From: Pontibacter coccineus
GTDB taxonomy: Bacteria; Bacteroidota; Bacteroidia; Cytophagales; Hymenobacteraceae
Assembly (NCBI RefSeq): GCF_030546575.1
Contig: NZ_JAUOTN010000003.1
Location: 248,001 to 312,000, forward strand
Direction: 5' to 3'
Length of the DNA stretch: 64,000 nt
A model generated the notes under the pieces. The model was not told the DNA's origin and searched no databases. It saw nothing but the letters and a program-made list of their open reading frames with translations. This document shows positions 54,320-61,598 of the stretch, piece by piece. A program made the translations under genes and the position numbers. Numbering within the stretch: position 1 is the stretch's first letter; every line of letters starts with the position of its first letter.

Positions 54320-55429
54320 ATGGAAGTAAAACTGAACGCGGCACGTGAGCTGGAGGTAAAGAGTTGGAGTCTGCCGGACGTGCGTAACATCACCCAGAAC
54401 AGGCTGCTGCTGCACCTGCTCTTCTGGGCGGTATACGTGTGTTTTTTCGGCCTGCTCTACGGCAGCTACATCGACGACTACTACAACGCCTTCATGATCG
54501 AGCTCATCGAGCTGCCGTTCAAGATGCTGCTCGTATACTTCAACATGTACTTCCTGATGCCGCAATACCTGCTGCAGCAGCGCTACATGGAGTTTGCCGT
54601 ATACCTGCTGCTCATGATGGGGGCCATCGGCATTCTGATGCAGTTTGTGCTCATGCCGCTACTCATTCACCCGCTCATCTGCCCCACCACCTGCACCAAC
54701 GACAACCTGACGCTCTACCGCTTTGTGCGTAACATCGTCAACCTGGGTTACCTCGTGTCGATGTCAGCGGCCATTTACCTGCTCAAGAACTGGTACCGCG
54801 ACCAGCAGTCCACGCAGTCGCTGGCAAAGGACAAGTTGGAGGCTGAGCTCAAGTTCCTGAAAGGCCAGATCCACCCGCACTTCCTCTTCAACACGCTCAA
54901 TAGCCTGTACTCGCTCACGCTCCGCAAATCGGAGAACGCGCCGGAGGTGGTGCTCAAGCTGTCGGGTTTGATGGACTACATGCTCTATGATGCCGCCGCT
55001 GCCAAGGTGGCGTTGGAAAAAGAGCTAAGCTACATCCAGAACTACATCGCCCTGGAGCGCATCCGCTACGGCGACCGCGTGGACATTGCCTATACCGAGT
55101 CGGGAGGTATAGCCGGCAAGCAGATTGCGCCCATGATGCTGCTGCCCTTTGTGGAGAATGCCTTTAAGCACGGCGTAAGCACCGAAACCAAAAACGCCTG
55201 GATACGGATAGATGTGAAGGTGCAGGGCGATACCCTGGTGGTGCTGGTCGAAAACTGCAAATGCCTGGAGAAAGCAAGCGACAGCAACCGGGATTTTGCC
55301 TCGGGCATCGGCCTCAAAAACGTGCGCCGCCGCCTGGAACTGCTCTACGAAAACAGGTATAGCCTGGAGGTAGAGGACGAGCCTGAAAGTTATGCCGTGC
55401 GCCTGGAGCTTGATTTGGTGCAGCGGTAG
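54320..55429 (+). CDS. LytS-type sensor histidine kinase
   Basis: 369 residues. Four hydrophobic helices (about residues 28-165) sense an unknown signal. The catalytic part is the His_kinase (PF06580) type: LKGQIHPHFLFNTLNSLYSL with the phospho-acceptor His (about H185), then the ATP-binding N-box MLLPFVENAFKHGV and G-box SGIGLKNVRRRLELLY. The cognate LytTR response regulator lies downstream at 55965, separated by a palindrome array that is unusual for a pair normally sharing an operon. Confidence 0.92.
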   Translation: MEVKLNAARELEVKSWSLPDVRNITQNRLLLHLLFWAVYVCFFGLLYGSYIDDYYNAFMIELIELPFKMLLVYFNMYFLMPQYLLQQRYMEFAVYLLLMMGAIGILMQFVLMPLLIHPLICPTTCTNDNLTLYRFVRNIVNLGYLVSMSAAIYLLKNWYRDQQSTQSLAKDKLEAELKFLKGQIHPHFLFNTLNSLYSLTLRKSENAPEVVLKLSGLMDYMLYDAAAAKVALEKELSYIQNYIALERIRYGDRVDIAYTESGGIAGKQIAPMMLLPFVENAFKHGVSTETKNAWIRIDVKVQGDTLVVLVENCKCLEKASDSNRDFASGIGLKNVRRRLELLYENRYSLEVEDEPESYAVRLELDLVQR

Positions 55430-55494
55430 AATTTAGTTGAAGGATTCCTCGTTTAGCCACCAATGCTGTTGACTATTTCAATTTTTTTAAAGCT

Positions 55495-55831
55495 GATTCG
55501 GATATATTTATCCGAATCCTAACTGTTGCGGGTCTCCATACCCGCGTATATCGGGATACGGGGATTAAGAAATCCCCAGCAGTTAAATTTCGGATTGATA
55601 AATCCGAAAGAGCGATTAAGGTGGGTTTTTTCCTGGGAAGCATACAGGAGAGTTTACGCCTGCCCTTCTAAGAAGGAAACGTTGCTCTTCGGGATTTGCA
55701 ATCCCGAAGCACTATACTGCCAGGATTTGTAATCCGACTTTTGCTTTTTTCCGTCCGAGCAGCAGCCTGGCGAAGTCTGATACGGATTACAAATTCTGAT
55801 AATAAATACTTTCGGATTGCAAATCCGAAAG
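55495..55831. repeat. Array of short palindromes (REP-like)
   Basis: At least six hairpins within 340 bases share the scheme (C)GGATT-n3/4-AATCC(G). Examples: GATTCGGATA/TATCCGAATC (55495-55518), GCGGGT/ACCCGC (55528-55545), GGGGATT/AATCCCC (55560-55577), TTTCGGATT/AATCCGAAA (55588-55609), CTTCGGGATT/AATCCCGAAG (55687-55709) and CTTTCGGATT/AATCCGAAAG (55809-55831). Decayed copies lie at 55723-55735 and 55783-55798. Two copies are followed by GAGCGAYTAA. Loops vary while stems covary. No transposase gene is adjacent. Confidence 0.75.
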
Positions 55832-55964
55832 AGCGACTAACAGGCTATACCTGTGTTCTGATCGTAATTCGGGAGGACAGAGGTAGAGTAACGTATACCT
55901 CGAACATCAGCCAAGATTAACGCACAGCCCATTACGTATACCTTGTGCCATACCTGAATAGAAC

Positions 55965-56702
55965 ATGAAACTACGCTGCCTGATAGTAGACGATGAGCCC
56001 CTGGCACTGGATGTGCTGGAGACTTTTGTGGAACGCCTCGACAACCTGGAGCTGGTCTGTCGTTGCAACAACGCCGTGGAGGCCTACAACTGCCTGCAGA
56101 ACGAGCACATCGACCTGATGTTCCTCGACATTCAAATGCCCAAGCTCACAGGTATAGATTTCCTCAAGTCCATACCCAACCCGCCCAGGGTCATCTTCAC
56201 CACCGCCTACCGCGACTATGCCCTCGACAGCTACGAGCTCAACGCCGTGGACTACCTGCTCAAGCCCATCGCCTTCGACCGCTTCCTGAAAGCTGTGGCC
56301 AAGGTGACGCCTGCCGAACCCAGAGGTATAGCTGCTATACCTGCGCCCGTGGCCCAGGCCGAGCCAGACTACAAGGATGCCTTCATCTACCTGAAAGCCG
56401 ACAAGAAAATGGTGAAGGTGATGCTGGCCGATATTCTCTACATCGAGAGCCTGAAGGATTATATCCGGGTGAAGACCGATACGAAGGAGATCATTTCGTA
56501 CCAGAAAATATCCTTTCTGGAAGAAAAGCTGCCCACCGATAAGTTTTTGCGCATCCATCGCAGCTTCATCATTTCTCTCGACAAGGTACAGGCCTTCTCT
56601 GCCACCGCCGTTGACGTAGGCAAAGTCGAGATCCCGATCGGCCGCCTCTACAAAAACGACGTGCTGCAAGTGCTCGGGCAGAACAACCTGCTGGAATCAT
56701 AG
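55965..56702 (+). CDS. LytTR-family response regulator
   Basis: 245 residues. The receiver domain (1-115) has LIVDDEPLAL, phospho-acceptor Asp in MFLDIQMPKLTG (about D55), FTTAYRDYALDSYELNAVDY and the Lys in LLKPI. A Pro/Ala linker follows. The LytTR DNA-binding domain (about 140-240) includes ILYIESLKDYIRV and FLRIHRSFIISLDKV. It is the probable partner of the kinase at 54320. The linker codons contain an inverted pair of the window-wide octamer (56324-56342). Confidence 0.93.
   Translation: MKLRCLIVDDEPLALDVLETFVERLDNLELVCRCNNAVEAYNCLQNEHIDLMFLDIQMPKLTGIDFLKSIPNPPRVIFTTAYRDYALDSYELNAVDYLLKPIAFDRFLKAVAKVTPAEPRGIAAIPAPVAQAEPDYKDAFIYLKADKKMVKVMLADILYIESLKDYIRVKTDTKEIISYQKISFLEEKLPTDKFLRIHRSFIISLDKVQAFSATAVDVGKVEIPIGRLYKNDVLQVLGQNNLLES
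56324..56342. repeat. Inverted pair of the over-represented octamer
   Basis: AGGTATAG, three bases, CTATACCT: a representative site of the octamer that recurs about 50 times in the window on both strands. Here it encodes Gly-Ile and Ile-Pro in the response-regulator linker, using the ATA isoleucine codon twice. Confidence 0.85.
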
Positions 56703-56878
56703 ATTCTGGTAATGAATAATCAGGAATGAATAATGAATAATTAGAAGGTATGATGAAGAAGAAAATTTATTCCTGCTTTGCAGCATAAACTTGAATGGCA
56801 GGTTTAAGGTATAAGTCTCCAAGGTATAACTGCCCTCTCCCCAATTATTCATTACTCACTATTCTTTACTCATTCATC
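56703..56878. other. AT-rich spacer with inverted AATGAATAATT copies
   Basis: AATGAATAATGAATAATT-like sequence at about 56713-56745 recurs in inverted form (AATTATTCATTACTCAC) at about 56843-56860. It may be a simple repeat or a degraded mobile element. An ORF start at 56795 falls in this non-coding-looking sequence. Confidence 0.45.
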
Positions 56879-57913
56879 TTGAACTCCATCTCTAAAAAGA
56901 AGCTGTTTTACCCGATAGCGACTTGCCTGCGCAGCTACCTGCACGAATACGACCGGGAGACGAAACTGCCCGTGCACTACGAAGACCTGGTCCACTATAC
57001 CGACGCTTTCCCCTACTACGACAAAAAAGGGCATGACACGCTTTGGGAGACCATCATGTTCGATCAGCAGGCGCAGGGTGAGCTCAATAAGGGACTGACC
57101 CAGATCTACGCCCTGCTTAAAACAGACGGCGATATGTCGGTGATGGAGCACCTGTACGTGTCCAGGGTCGACTACTGTACCTTTGGCAACTCCAACCCCT
57201 TCCGGGTGCAGATCATGAATCAGCTCAACGACAACTACGACTACTTCTATGTGAAGCGGGCCGATGCTTCGCGCATCTACGGACTGGAGCTGGAGTACAT
57301 TCTGTCGCCCAACCGCATCAACTACCTCGTGGATGGCGATACCCTCATTGAGGAGCACATTGCCGGTATACCGGGCGACCTATTTATCAAAGAGTACCTC
57401 AACCGGCCAGCCTCTAACAAGGTGCGCATCGCCAAGGAGTTTGTGAAGTTTAACGAGCGCTGCTTCGTGCGCCTGCTCGGTGACATGCGCTCCTATAACT
57501 ATGTGGTGGACATCACCCCCGACTTTGAGGACGAGCAGTACCGCGTGCGGCCCATTGACTTCGACCAGCAGTCCTACGAGGGGCGCAAGAGCATGTACCT
57601 GCCGCAGTTTTTCAAAGACAACAATACGATTGTGGACCTAGTGCTTAAGCTGCTGAAACCCGATGTGGTGCGGCAATACCAGAATGAGGAGCGCACGCTT
57701 ATTTTCAGGCGCCTGCGTACGGCCCGCTACCGTCTCCGCGACCTGATCGACTGCATGCGCAGAGACACCATCTCCACGCCCGAAAAAATAGCGCAGCTAA
57801 AGCAGGAACTGGCCCAGCACCACAATTCAGACGAGTTTCTCAAATGCCGCGGCATGGGTGACCTGGTGCGCCTCAACCTCAAGACCGTGATGAAAAAGGC
57901 CAAAATCAAGTAG
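56879..57913 (+). CDS. Conserved orphan protein
   Basis: 344 residues if translation starts at the TTG at 56879 (NSISKKKLFYPIATCLRSYL); an upstream ATG at 56795 adds 28 residues encoded by repeat-like AT-rich DNA and is less likely. The protein is cytoplasmic, with conserved-looking blocks YTDAFPYYDKKGHDTLWETI, IAKEFVKFNERCFVRLLGD, YNYVVDITPDF and VRPIDFDQQSYEGRKSMY. The D-x-D and Asn-rich middle loosely recalls kinase-like folds, but no nucleotide-binding loop is evident. I recognise it only as a conserved Bacteroidota protein. Confidence 0.7.
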   Translation: MNSISKKKLFYPIATCLRSYLHEYDRETKLPVHYEDLVHYTDAFPYYDKKGHDTLWETIMFDQQAQGELNKGLTQIYALLKTDGDMSVMEHLYVSRVDYCTFGNSNPFRVQIMNQLNDNYDYFYVKRADASRIYGLELEYILSPNRINYLVDGDTLIEEHIAGIPGDLFIKEYLNRPASNKVRIAKEFVKFNERCFVRLLGDMRSYNYVVDITPDFEDEQYRVRPIDFDQQSYEGRKSMYLPQFFKDNNTIVDLVLKLLKPDVVRQYQNEERTLIFRRLRTARYRLRDLIDCMRRDTISTPEKIAQLKQELAQHHNSDEFLKCRGMGDLVRLNLKTVMKKAKIK

Positions 57914-57927
57914 GGCTATACCTGCTG

Positions 57928-58302
57928 CTACAGTCGTTCCAGGTTAGTGCGGGTGCGCTCGCTGTCGGTCAGGTTGCCGGTGTTCACAGTAGTGGCGGGC
58001 TCGAATAGCAGCACTTCGGCCTCTTCGTGCGCCACCGGCCGGTGCTCCACGCCGCGGGGCACAACCAGAAACTCGCCGGGGTGCAGCGTAATCGTCTTGT
58101 CCCGGAACTCCATCTCAAAGCTGCCCTTTACAACCAGAAACAGTTCGTCTTCGTGCGCGTGGTGGTGCCAGTCGAAAGCACCTTTGAACTTAGCAAGCTT
58201 TACCTGCTGCCCGTTCAGTTCGCCCGCGATGCGCGGATTCCAGTGGTCAGGTATAAGGGCAAACTTCTCGGCCAGGTTCACTTTTTCTATTTTGTGGGTC
58301 AT
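57928..58302 (-). CDS. Cupin-domain protein
   Basis: 124 residues, a single cupin barrel. The metal-binding motif 1 is FDWHHHAHEDELFLVVKG (His, His, Glu) and motif 2 is GEFLVVPRGVEHRPVAHEEA (His). Small stand-alone cupins include isomerases, dioxygenases and sensors; nothing here decides between them. It converges on the preceding orphan gene, with 14 bases between stops. Confidence 0.9.
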   Translation of the reverse strand: MTHKIEKVNLAEKFALIPDHWNPRIAGELNGQQVKLAKFKGAFDWHHHAHEDELFLVVKGSFEMEFRDKTITLHPGEFLVVPRGVEHRPVAHEEAEVLLFEPATTVNTGNLTDSERTRTNLERL

Positions 58303-58343
58303 GGGCTACTCGTTTTTCGTGAGGTGATGAATATCATTTAAAT

Positions 58344-58378
58344 TTATTTGGACTGATTCTAAATAGACCTTACCTTTG
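58344..58378 (+). promoter_or_regulatory. Promoter with metal-box-like inverted repeat
   Basis: TTTG (58347-58350), 20 bases, then TACCTTTG (58371-58378) is an excellent Bacteroidota promoter. The spacer carries TATTTGGACT, one base, ATTCTAAATA, an inverted repeat matching at 8 of 10 positions that resembles Fur/DtxR-type metal boxes. The ATG follows 9 bases after the -7 element. Confidence 0.55.
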
Positions 58379-58387
58379 TGACGTTAG

Positions 58388-58795
58388 ATGATAGAGACAA
58401 GCGCCACCACCATGATAGCAGCTATAGCGAAGCCCGGAGAGACGATGACAGCAGCCCCCGAACTGGTTGAGATTTATGCAAACGAAGCTGGAGCCGTGTT
58501 CCAGTGCGATCGCAGAAACCGCCTGATGCTATACTTTGCCGGAATGCTGAACGTGCTCAAGGTAGATACTTTTCTGCGTTTGAAGCAAGCCGTTGCGAGC
58601 ATTGACCTGGAGCAGATGGCCGCCAACCCGTCCCGCTCCTCTGATTACGAAATCGTGTCGGTATGTGGCTGTGACCGCTGCTTTATCCTGTCGCTGACCG
58701 AGCTAAACGCCCTGCGTGACCTGTTGGCCGGAGCTAAGTTTGGCCTGGAACTGAACCGCCTGCTGCACGAGTGCCTGACCCCGCTCGAAGCCTAG
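58388..58795 (+). CDS. Small cysteine-containing protein (DUF6686-like)
   Basis: 135 residues; the first 30 may be extra, because in-frame ATGs follow at 58412 and 58445. The body has an early F-Q-C-D-R block, a middle L-x-L-Y-F-A block and a conspicuous SVCGCDRCFILSLTELNALRDLL. I connect it tentatively with the DUF6686 family of Bacteroidota. The three cysteines could bind iron or zinc; the metal-box-like promoter and the ferritin gene downstream support an iron link (inference). Confidence 0.65.
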   Translation: MIETSATTMIAAIAKPGETMTAAPELVEIYANEAGAVFQCDRRNRLMLYFAGMLNVLKVDTFLRLKQAVASIDLEQMAANPSRSSDYEIVSVCGCDRCFILSLTELNALRDLLAGAKFGLELNRLLHECLTPLEA

Positions 58796-58820
58796 CCCCG
58801 CAACACCAGCTATACCTGCC

Positions 58821-58848
58821 AGCACAACGTTAAAGTTGTGCTTTTTTT
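58821..58848 (+). terminator. Terminator after the cysteine-containing protein gene
   Basis: AGCACAAC and GTTGTGCT form an 8-bp stem followed by a run of T residues. Confidence 0.85.
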
Positions 58849-58982
58849 ATTTAGACTTCTTCTATATTTCGCCCCATCTATCCATTTCCAAAACATTATA
58901 CTTATCTTAATGGTAAGAATAAGAGACGCATGCTCTACCTGGAGCAAGCCCTGAATTTAGAACGAAAAACATCCCTATACCT

Positions 58983-59513
58983 ATGAAGGATTTACTAAGG
59001 CTAAGAACTTCGCTTACCGAAGAAATAGAAAGAGTACTCAACGATCAGATCAAAATGGAGGCTGAAGCTTCGTCCATGTACCTGGCCATGTCGGCCTGGT
59101 GCGACCGCAACGGCTTCGACTTCAGCGCAGGCTATTTCAAGAAGCAGTCGGACGAGGAGCGCGAGCACATGCTGCGTTTGTTCAAGTACGTGTCTGATAT
59201 GGGCGGCCGTGCCGTGTCGCCGGACATCTCGGGCATTCAGATCGAATTCGAATCTTTCAGAGGCGTGTTTGAGCAGGCGCTGCAGCAGGAGATTGCTGTG
59301 ACGCAGTCGTTCAATCGCATGGCTGACAAGTGCATGAAAACCAAAGACTTTGTGACCTTCACGTTCCTGCAGTGGTTCCTGAAAGAGCAGATCGAAGAAG
59401 AATATGTGGCCCGCCGTGCGCTCGAGCTTTTCGACGTAATAGGCGAGGAGGGAACAGGTCAGTACGAGATCGACAAGCGTGTGCCGAAGATCACCTACGA
59501 GGACACTTACTAA
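58983..59513 (+). CDS. Ferritin
   Basis: 176 residues, a four-helix ferritin-like iron-storage protein. Ferroxidase ligands are recognisable: Glu in LNDQIKMEAEASSMYLAM, ExxH in SDEEREHMLRLFKYV, Glu in FEQALQQEIAVTQSFN and FLKEQIEEEYVARRALELF. It would form the 24-subunit shell that oxidises and stores iron in the cytoplasm. Separated from the preceding gene by a terminator, so independently transcribed; a -7-like TATATTTC lies at 58862-58869. Confidence 0.95.
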   Translation: MKDLLRLRTSLTEEIERVLNDQIKMEAEASSMYLAMSAWCDRNGFDFSAGYFKKQSDEEREHMLRLFKYVSDMGGRAVSPDISGIQIEFESFRGVFEQALQQEIAVTQSFNRMADKCMKTKDFVTFTFLQWFLKEQIEEEYVARRALELFDVIGEEGTGQYEIDKRVPKITYEDTY

Positions 59514-59538
59514 GCATAAGCGAACCCGACGAAAACGA

Positions 59539-59568
59539 AAAAGCCTTTGGAGCAATCCAAAGGCTTTT
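59539..59568. terminator. Terminator after ferritin
   Basis: AAAAGCCTTTGGA, loop GCAA, TCCAAAGGCTTTT: a perfect 13-bp stem, usable in both directions. Confidence 0.9.
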
Positions 59569-59665
59569 CTGTTTATGTGGTCTATACCTGGGCAGTGACC
59601 AAAGGGTGCAAGTTGTTTCTGCTATACCTGTTTTAGAAGTCTTTTCTCCTTCGCCAAACAGTCCG

Positions 59666-59962
59666 TTATCCTTCCGCTATTACCTGTTCGTCCGATTTCA
59701 GGATATGCTCTTGGAAAGCCTGTTTGGCCTGCTCCTCGGTGGTATGGTGCAGCCATGCATTGTCCGGTTGAAAGCTCATAACGGGGGCGAAGTCACAACG
59801 GTCAGTGCACTCCGTCTTCACGACTTCCACTTTGCCCTTCAGGCCCATGTCCTTGATCATGTTGCGAAGCGTCTTGCCGATGTCCTTGCCGCCCTTTTTC
59901 TTGCATTTGCTACCCGTGCAGACGTAAATCACTTTGTCTGGTACCTCGAATCCTTTGCTCAT
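59666..59962 (-). CDS. Thioredoxin-like [2Fe-2S] ferredoxin
   Basis: 98 residues. VIYVCTGSKCKKKGG and VVKTECTDRCDFAPVM supply the four cysteines (C-x4-C ... C-x3-C) of the thioredoxin-fold ferredoxin family also found in NuoE-like proteins. A small cytoplasmic electron carrier of unknown partner. It converges with ferritin; a link in iron metabolism is suggested only by proximity. Confidence 0.9.
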   Translation of the reverse strand: MSKGFEVPDKVIYVCTGSKCKKKGGKDIGKTLRNMIKDMGLKGKVEVVKTECTDRCDFAPVMSFQPDNAWLHHTTEEQAKQAFQEHILKSDEQVIAEG

Positions 59963-60040
59963 GTATTAGTTTGAAAGTGCTACCCTTTAAAGGGGAAAAT
60001 AGGTGAATTAGTTCATGTACGTATAGTGGTCACCCACAGC

Positions 60041-60457
60041 TTAACTTTGCTGGCAGGCCGTGAGCCAATCGCGTGCCCCGTCCATGTCCTTAAAGATGCG
60101 CATCTCGAAGCGGCCCCGTACCCGGTTTAGCATATCCGCTGAGGAGGCGGCCGCAAACGCGTTTTCGTTCGCAACGTGGGCATAGTACTTCAGCCCGGCT
60201 TCTGCTGCCAGGGGTATCCATACCTGCTCAATCCATTCCACCGACTCATCCCAGCGCCCCACCAGGCTGCGGTTATCATTCAGTCCACAGGCTGTCTTAT
60301 GCTGCTTAATGGCTTCCAACACGGCGAGGCTGCCCTGCTTTACGTTTTCGGGGGATACATAGCCGATCCAGTCGTTGTACACCCACCTGTTGTGCTCATC
60401 GTAGTGGATGGTCAGAAAAGTCTTGCCTGTAGAAGATGTAAGCTCATGTACTTTCAT
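60041..60457 (-). CDS. STAS/SEC14-like domain protein
   Basis: 138 residues, a SpoIIAA/STAS-like alpha-beta fold: TFLTIHYDEHNRWVYNDWIG, SLAVLEAIKQHKTACGLNDN, YYAHVANENAFAAASS and FKDMDGARDWLTACQQ. In Bacteroidota such proteins are usually orphan and uncharacterised. No phosphorylatable serine motif of anti-anti-sigma factors (D-S-S/G) is apparent, so a classical partner-switch role is doubtful. Confidence 0.75.
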   Translation of the reverse strand: MKVHELTSSTGKTFLTIHYDEHNRWVYNDWIGYVSPENVKQGSLAVLEAIKQHKTACGLNDNRSLVGRWDESVEWIEQVWIPLAAEAGLKYYAHVANENAFAAASSADMLNRVRGRFEMRIFKDMDGARDWLTACQQS

Positions 60458-60623
60458 CCGGATAATTTTTGCTCTGGTTTATGCACGAAGGGCAGCATTC
60501 AGCACTGCCTCCCACTGACTTGCGGGAGTAAATGTAGCGAATTAGGTTTGTTAATGCCTTGTACGATTATCATAGGGCTGTAGCCGCAACTTGGACCTGC
60601 AAAAGAGATTGGTAAAAGATAGC

Positions 60624-61430
60624 TTATTGGGCATTGGCGTTCACCAGTTTGAGCTGACCGGCCTGCTTTTGCACATGTGCTTTAGAGACCGGCCCCCCTG
60701 TAATAACTGCTGTTCCGGGTTCATTCATGCCTACATATGAATTTCCGTCTTTCCCTGCCAGGCCGGCTTTTCCTGCCTGATAAAAAACTTCTACCAGGCC
60801 GGTTGCCTTCTGTGCAGTTCGGGGGTTATGATTGAAATTCAGAACGAAGTTGCTGGTGCTATAGGTGAAGGTTAGGTCGCCGCCATTCCCTCCTGCACCT
60901 CCGGGTGTGCCTGCTTCCCCTTTGGAGCCTGTACTGGTGATCTCGGGACGATAAACCGTTACAACCTGCCCCTTGCTATCAATGGCAGTGGAGCGGGTCT
61001 GCTTCGTTTTCGGTTTGGCCCCATTCTTTCCTTTATACCCATTCCCACCGTCTCCGCCACGTGTATCGATGGCCAGGCTGCCAAGTTTAATAAAATGAAT
61101 GGCAATTTCGAGACTTCCGCCATCCTCTCCATTTGTGCCGGCAGTTCCGGGTTTTCCATGTTTGCCATTCAATCCTTTCGAGGTAATGGTACAGGCGTCT
61201 CCAACATAGGCTACTTTTGCATCTAGCCGGCCTTTGCTACCTGGGGTAAACCGGATGCTTGACTTGTCGTGCAGGATAAGGGTGTCTACTTGCAGCATGT
61301 TGCCTGAGCCAACCACATAGGTAGTGCCTTTGGTAATTTCCAGTTTGGGTAAGAAGGCATGCTGCGCCAGGGAGGAATAGGAACTAAGGAAACCCAGCAT
61401 GAAAGCGAGTAAGCGAAGTGATTTTTCCAT
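60624..61430 (-). CDS. Secreted collagen-like Gly-rich protein
   Basis: 268 residues with a Sec signal peptide (cleavage near SSLAQ). The middle has clusters of G-x-x-G and G-x-y repeats: GLNGKHGKPGTAGTNGEDGG, GGDGGNGYKGKNGAKPK, GSKGEAGTPGGAGGNGGDL and AGKAGLAGKDGNSYVG. The repeats are interrupted by beta-rich stretches, so a continuous collagen triple helix is unlikely; a right-handed beta or adhesin-like structure is an alternative. Exported surface or matrix protein; function unknown. Confidence 0.8.
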   Translation of the reverse strand: MEKSLRLLAFMLGFLSSYSSLAQHAFLPKLEITKGTTYVVGSGNMLQVDTLILHDKSSIRFTPGSKGRLDAKVAYVGDACTITSKGLNGKHGKPGTAGTNGEDGGSLEIAIHFIKLGSLAIDTRGGDGGNGYKGKNGAKPKTKQTRSTAIDSKGQVVTVYRPEITSTGSKGEAGTPGGAGGNGGDLTFTYSTSNFVLNFNHNPRTAQKATGLVEVFYQAGKAGLAGKDGNSYVGMNEPGTAVITGGPVSKAHVQKQAGQLKLVNANAQ

Positions 61431-61598
61431 AACAGTATTAAGTTAAGCATATAATTAGATATATTAACCTTGCAGTCAGAATTGTCGGCCCAAAGGAGGC
61501 AGGCTTGGTTTCCTGAAATGCTGCTTATGCCAGCTTAAACCTTCCCCTTCACTTACTGTCTAACCCCACATCTAACCTATCTTAACCTTAAAAGAAAC

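Noticed and set aside
55495..55831. Possible CRISPR array
   Set aside because: The repeats are palindromes of different sequence with irregular spacing, there are no unique spacers of constant length, and no cas gene is present.
55526..55920. Two overlapping short plus-strand ORFs in the palindrome array
   Set aside because: They simply translate the hairpin repeats and have no conserved features.
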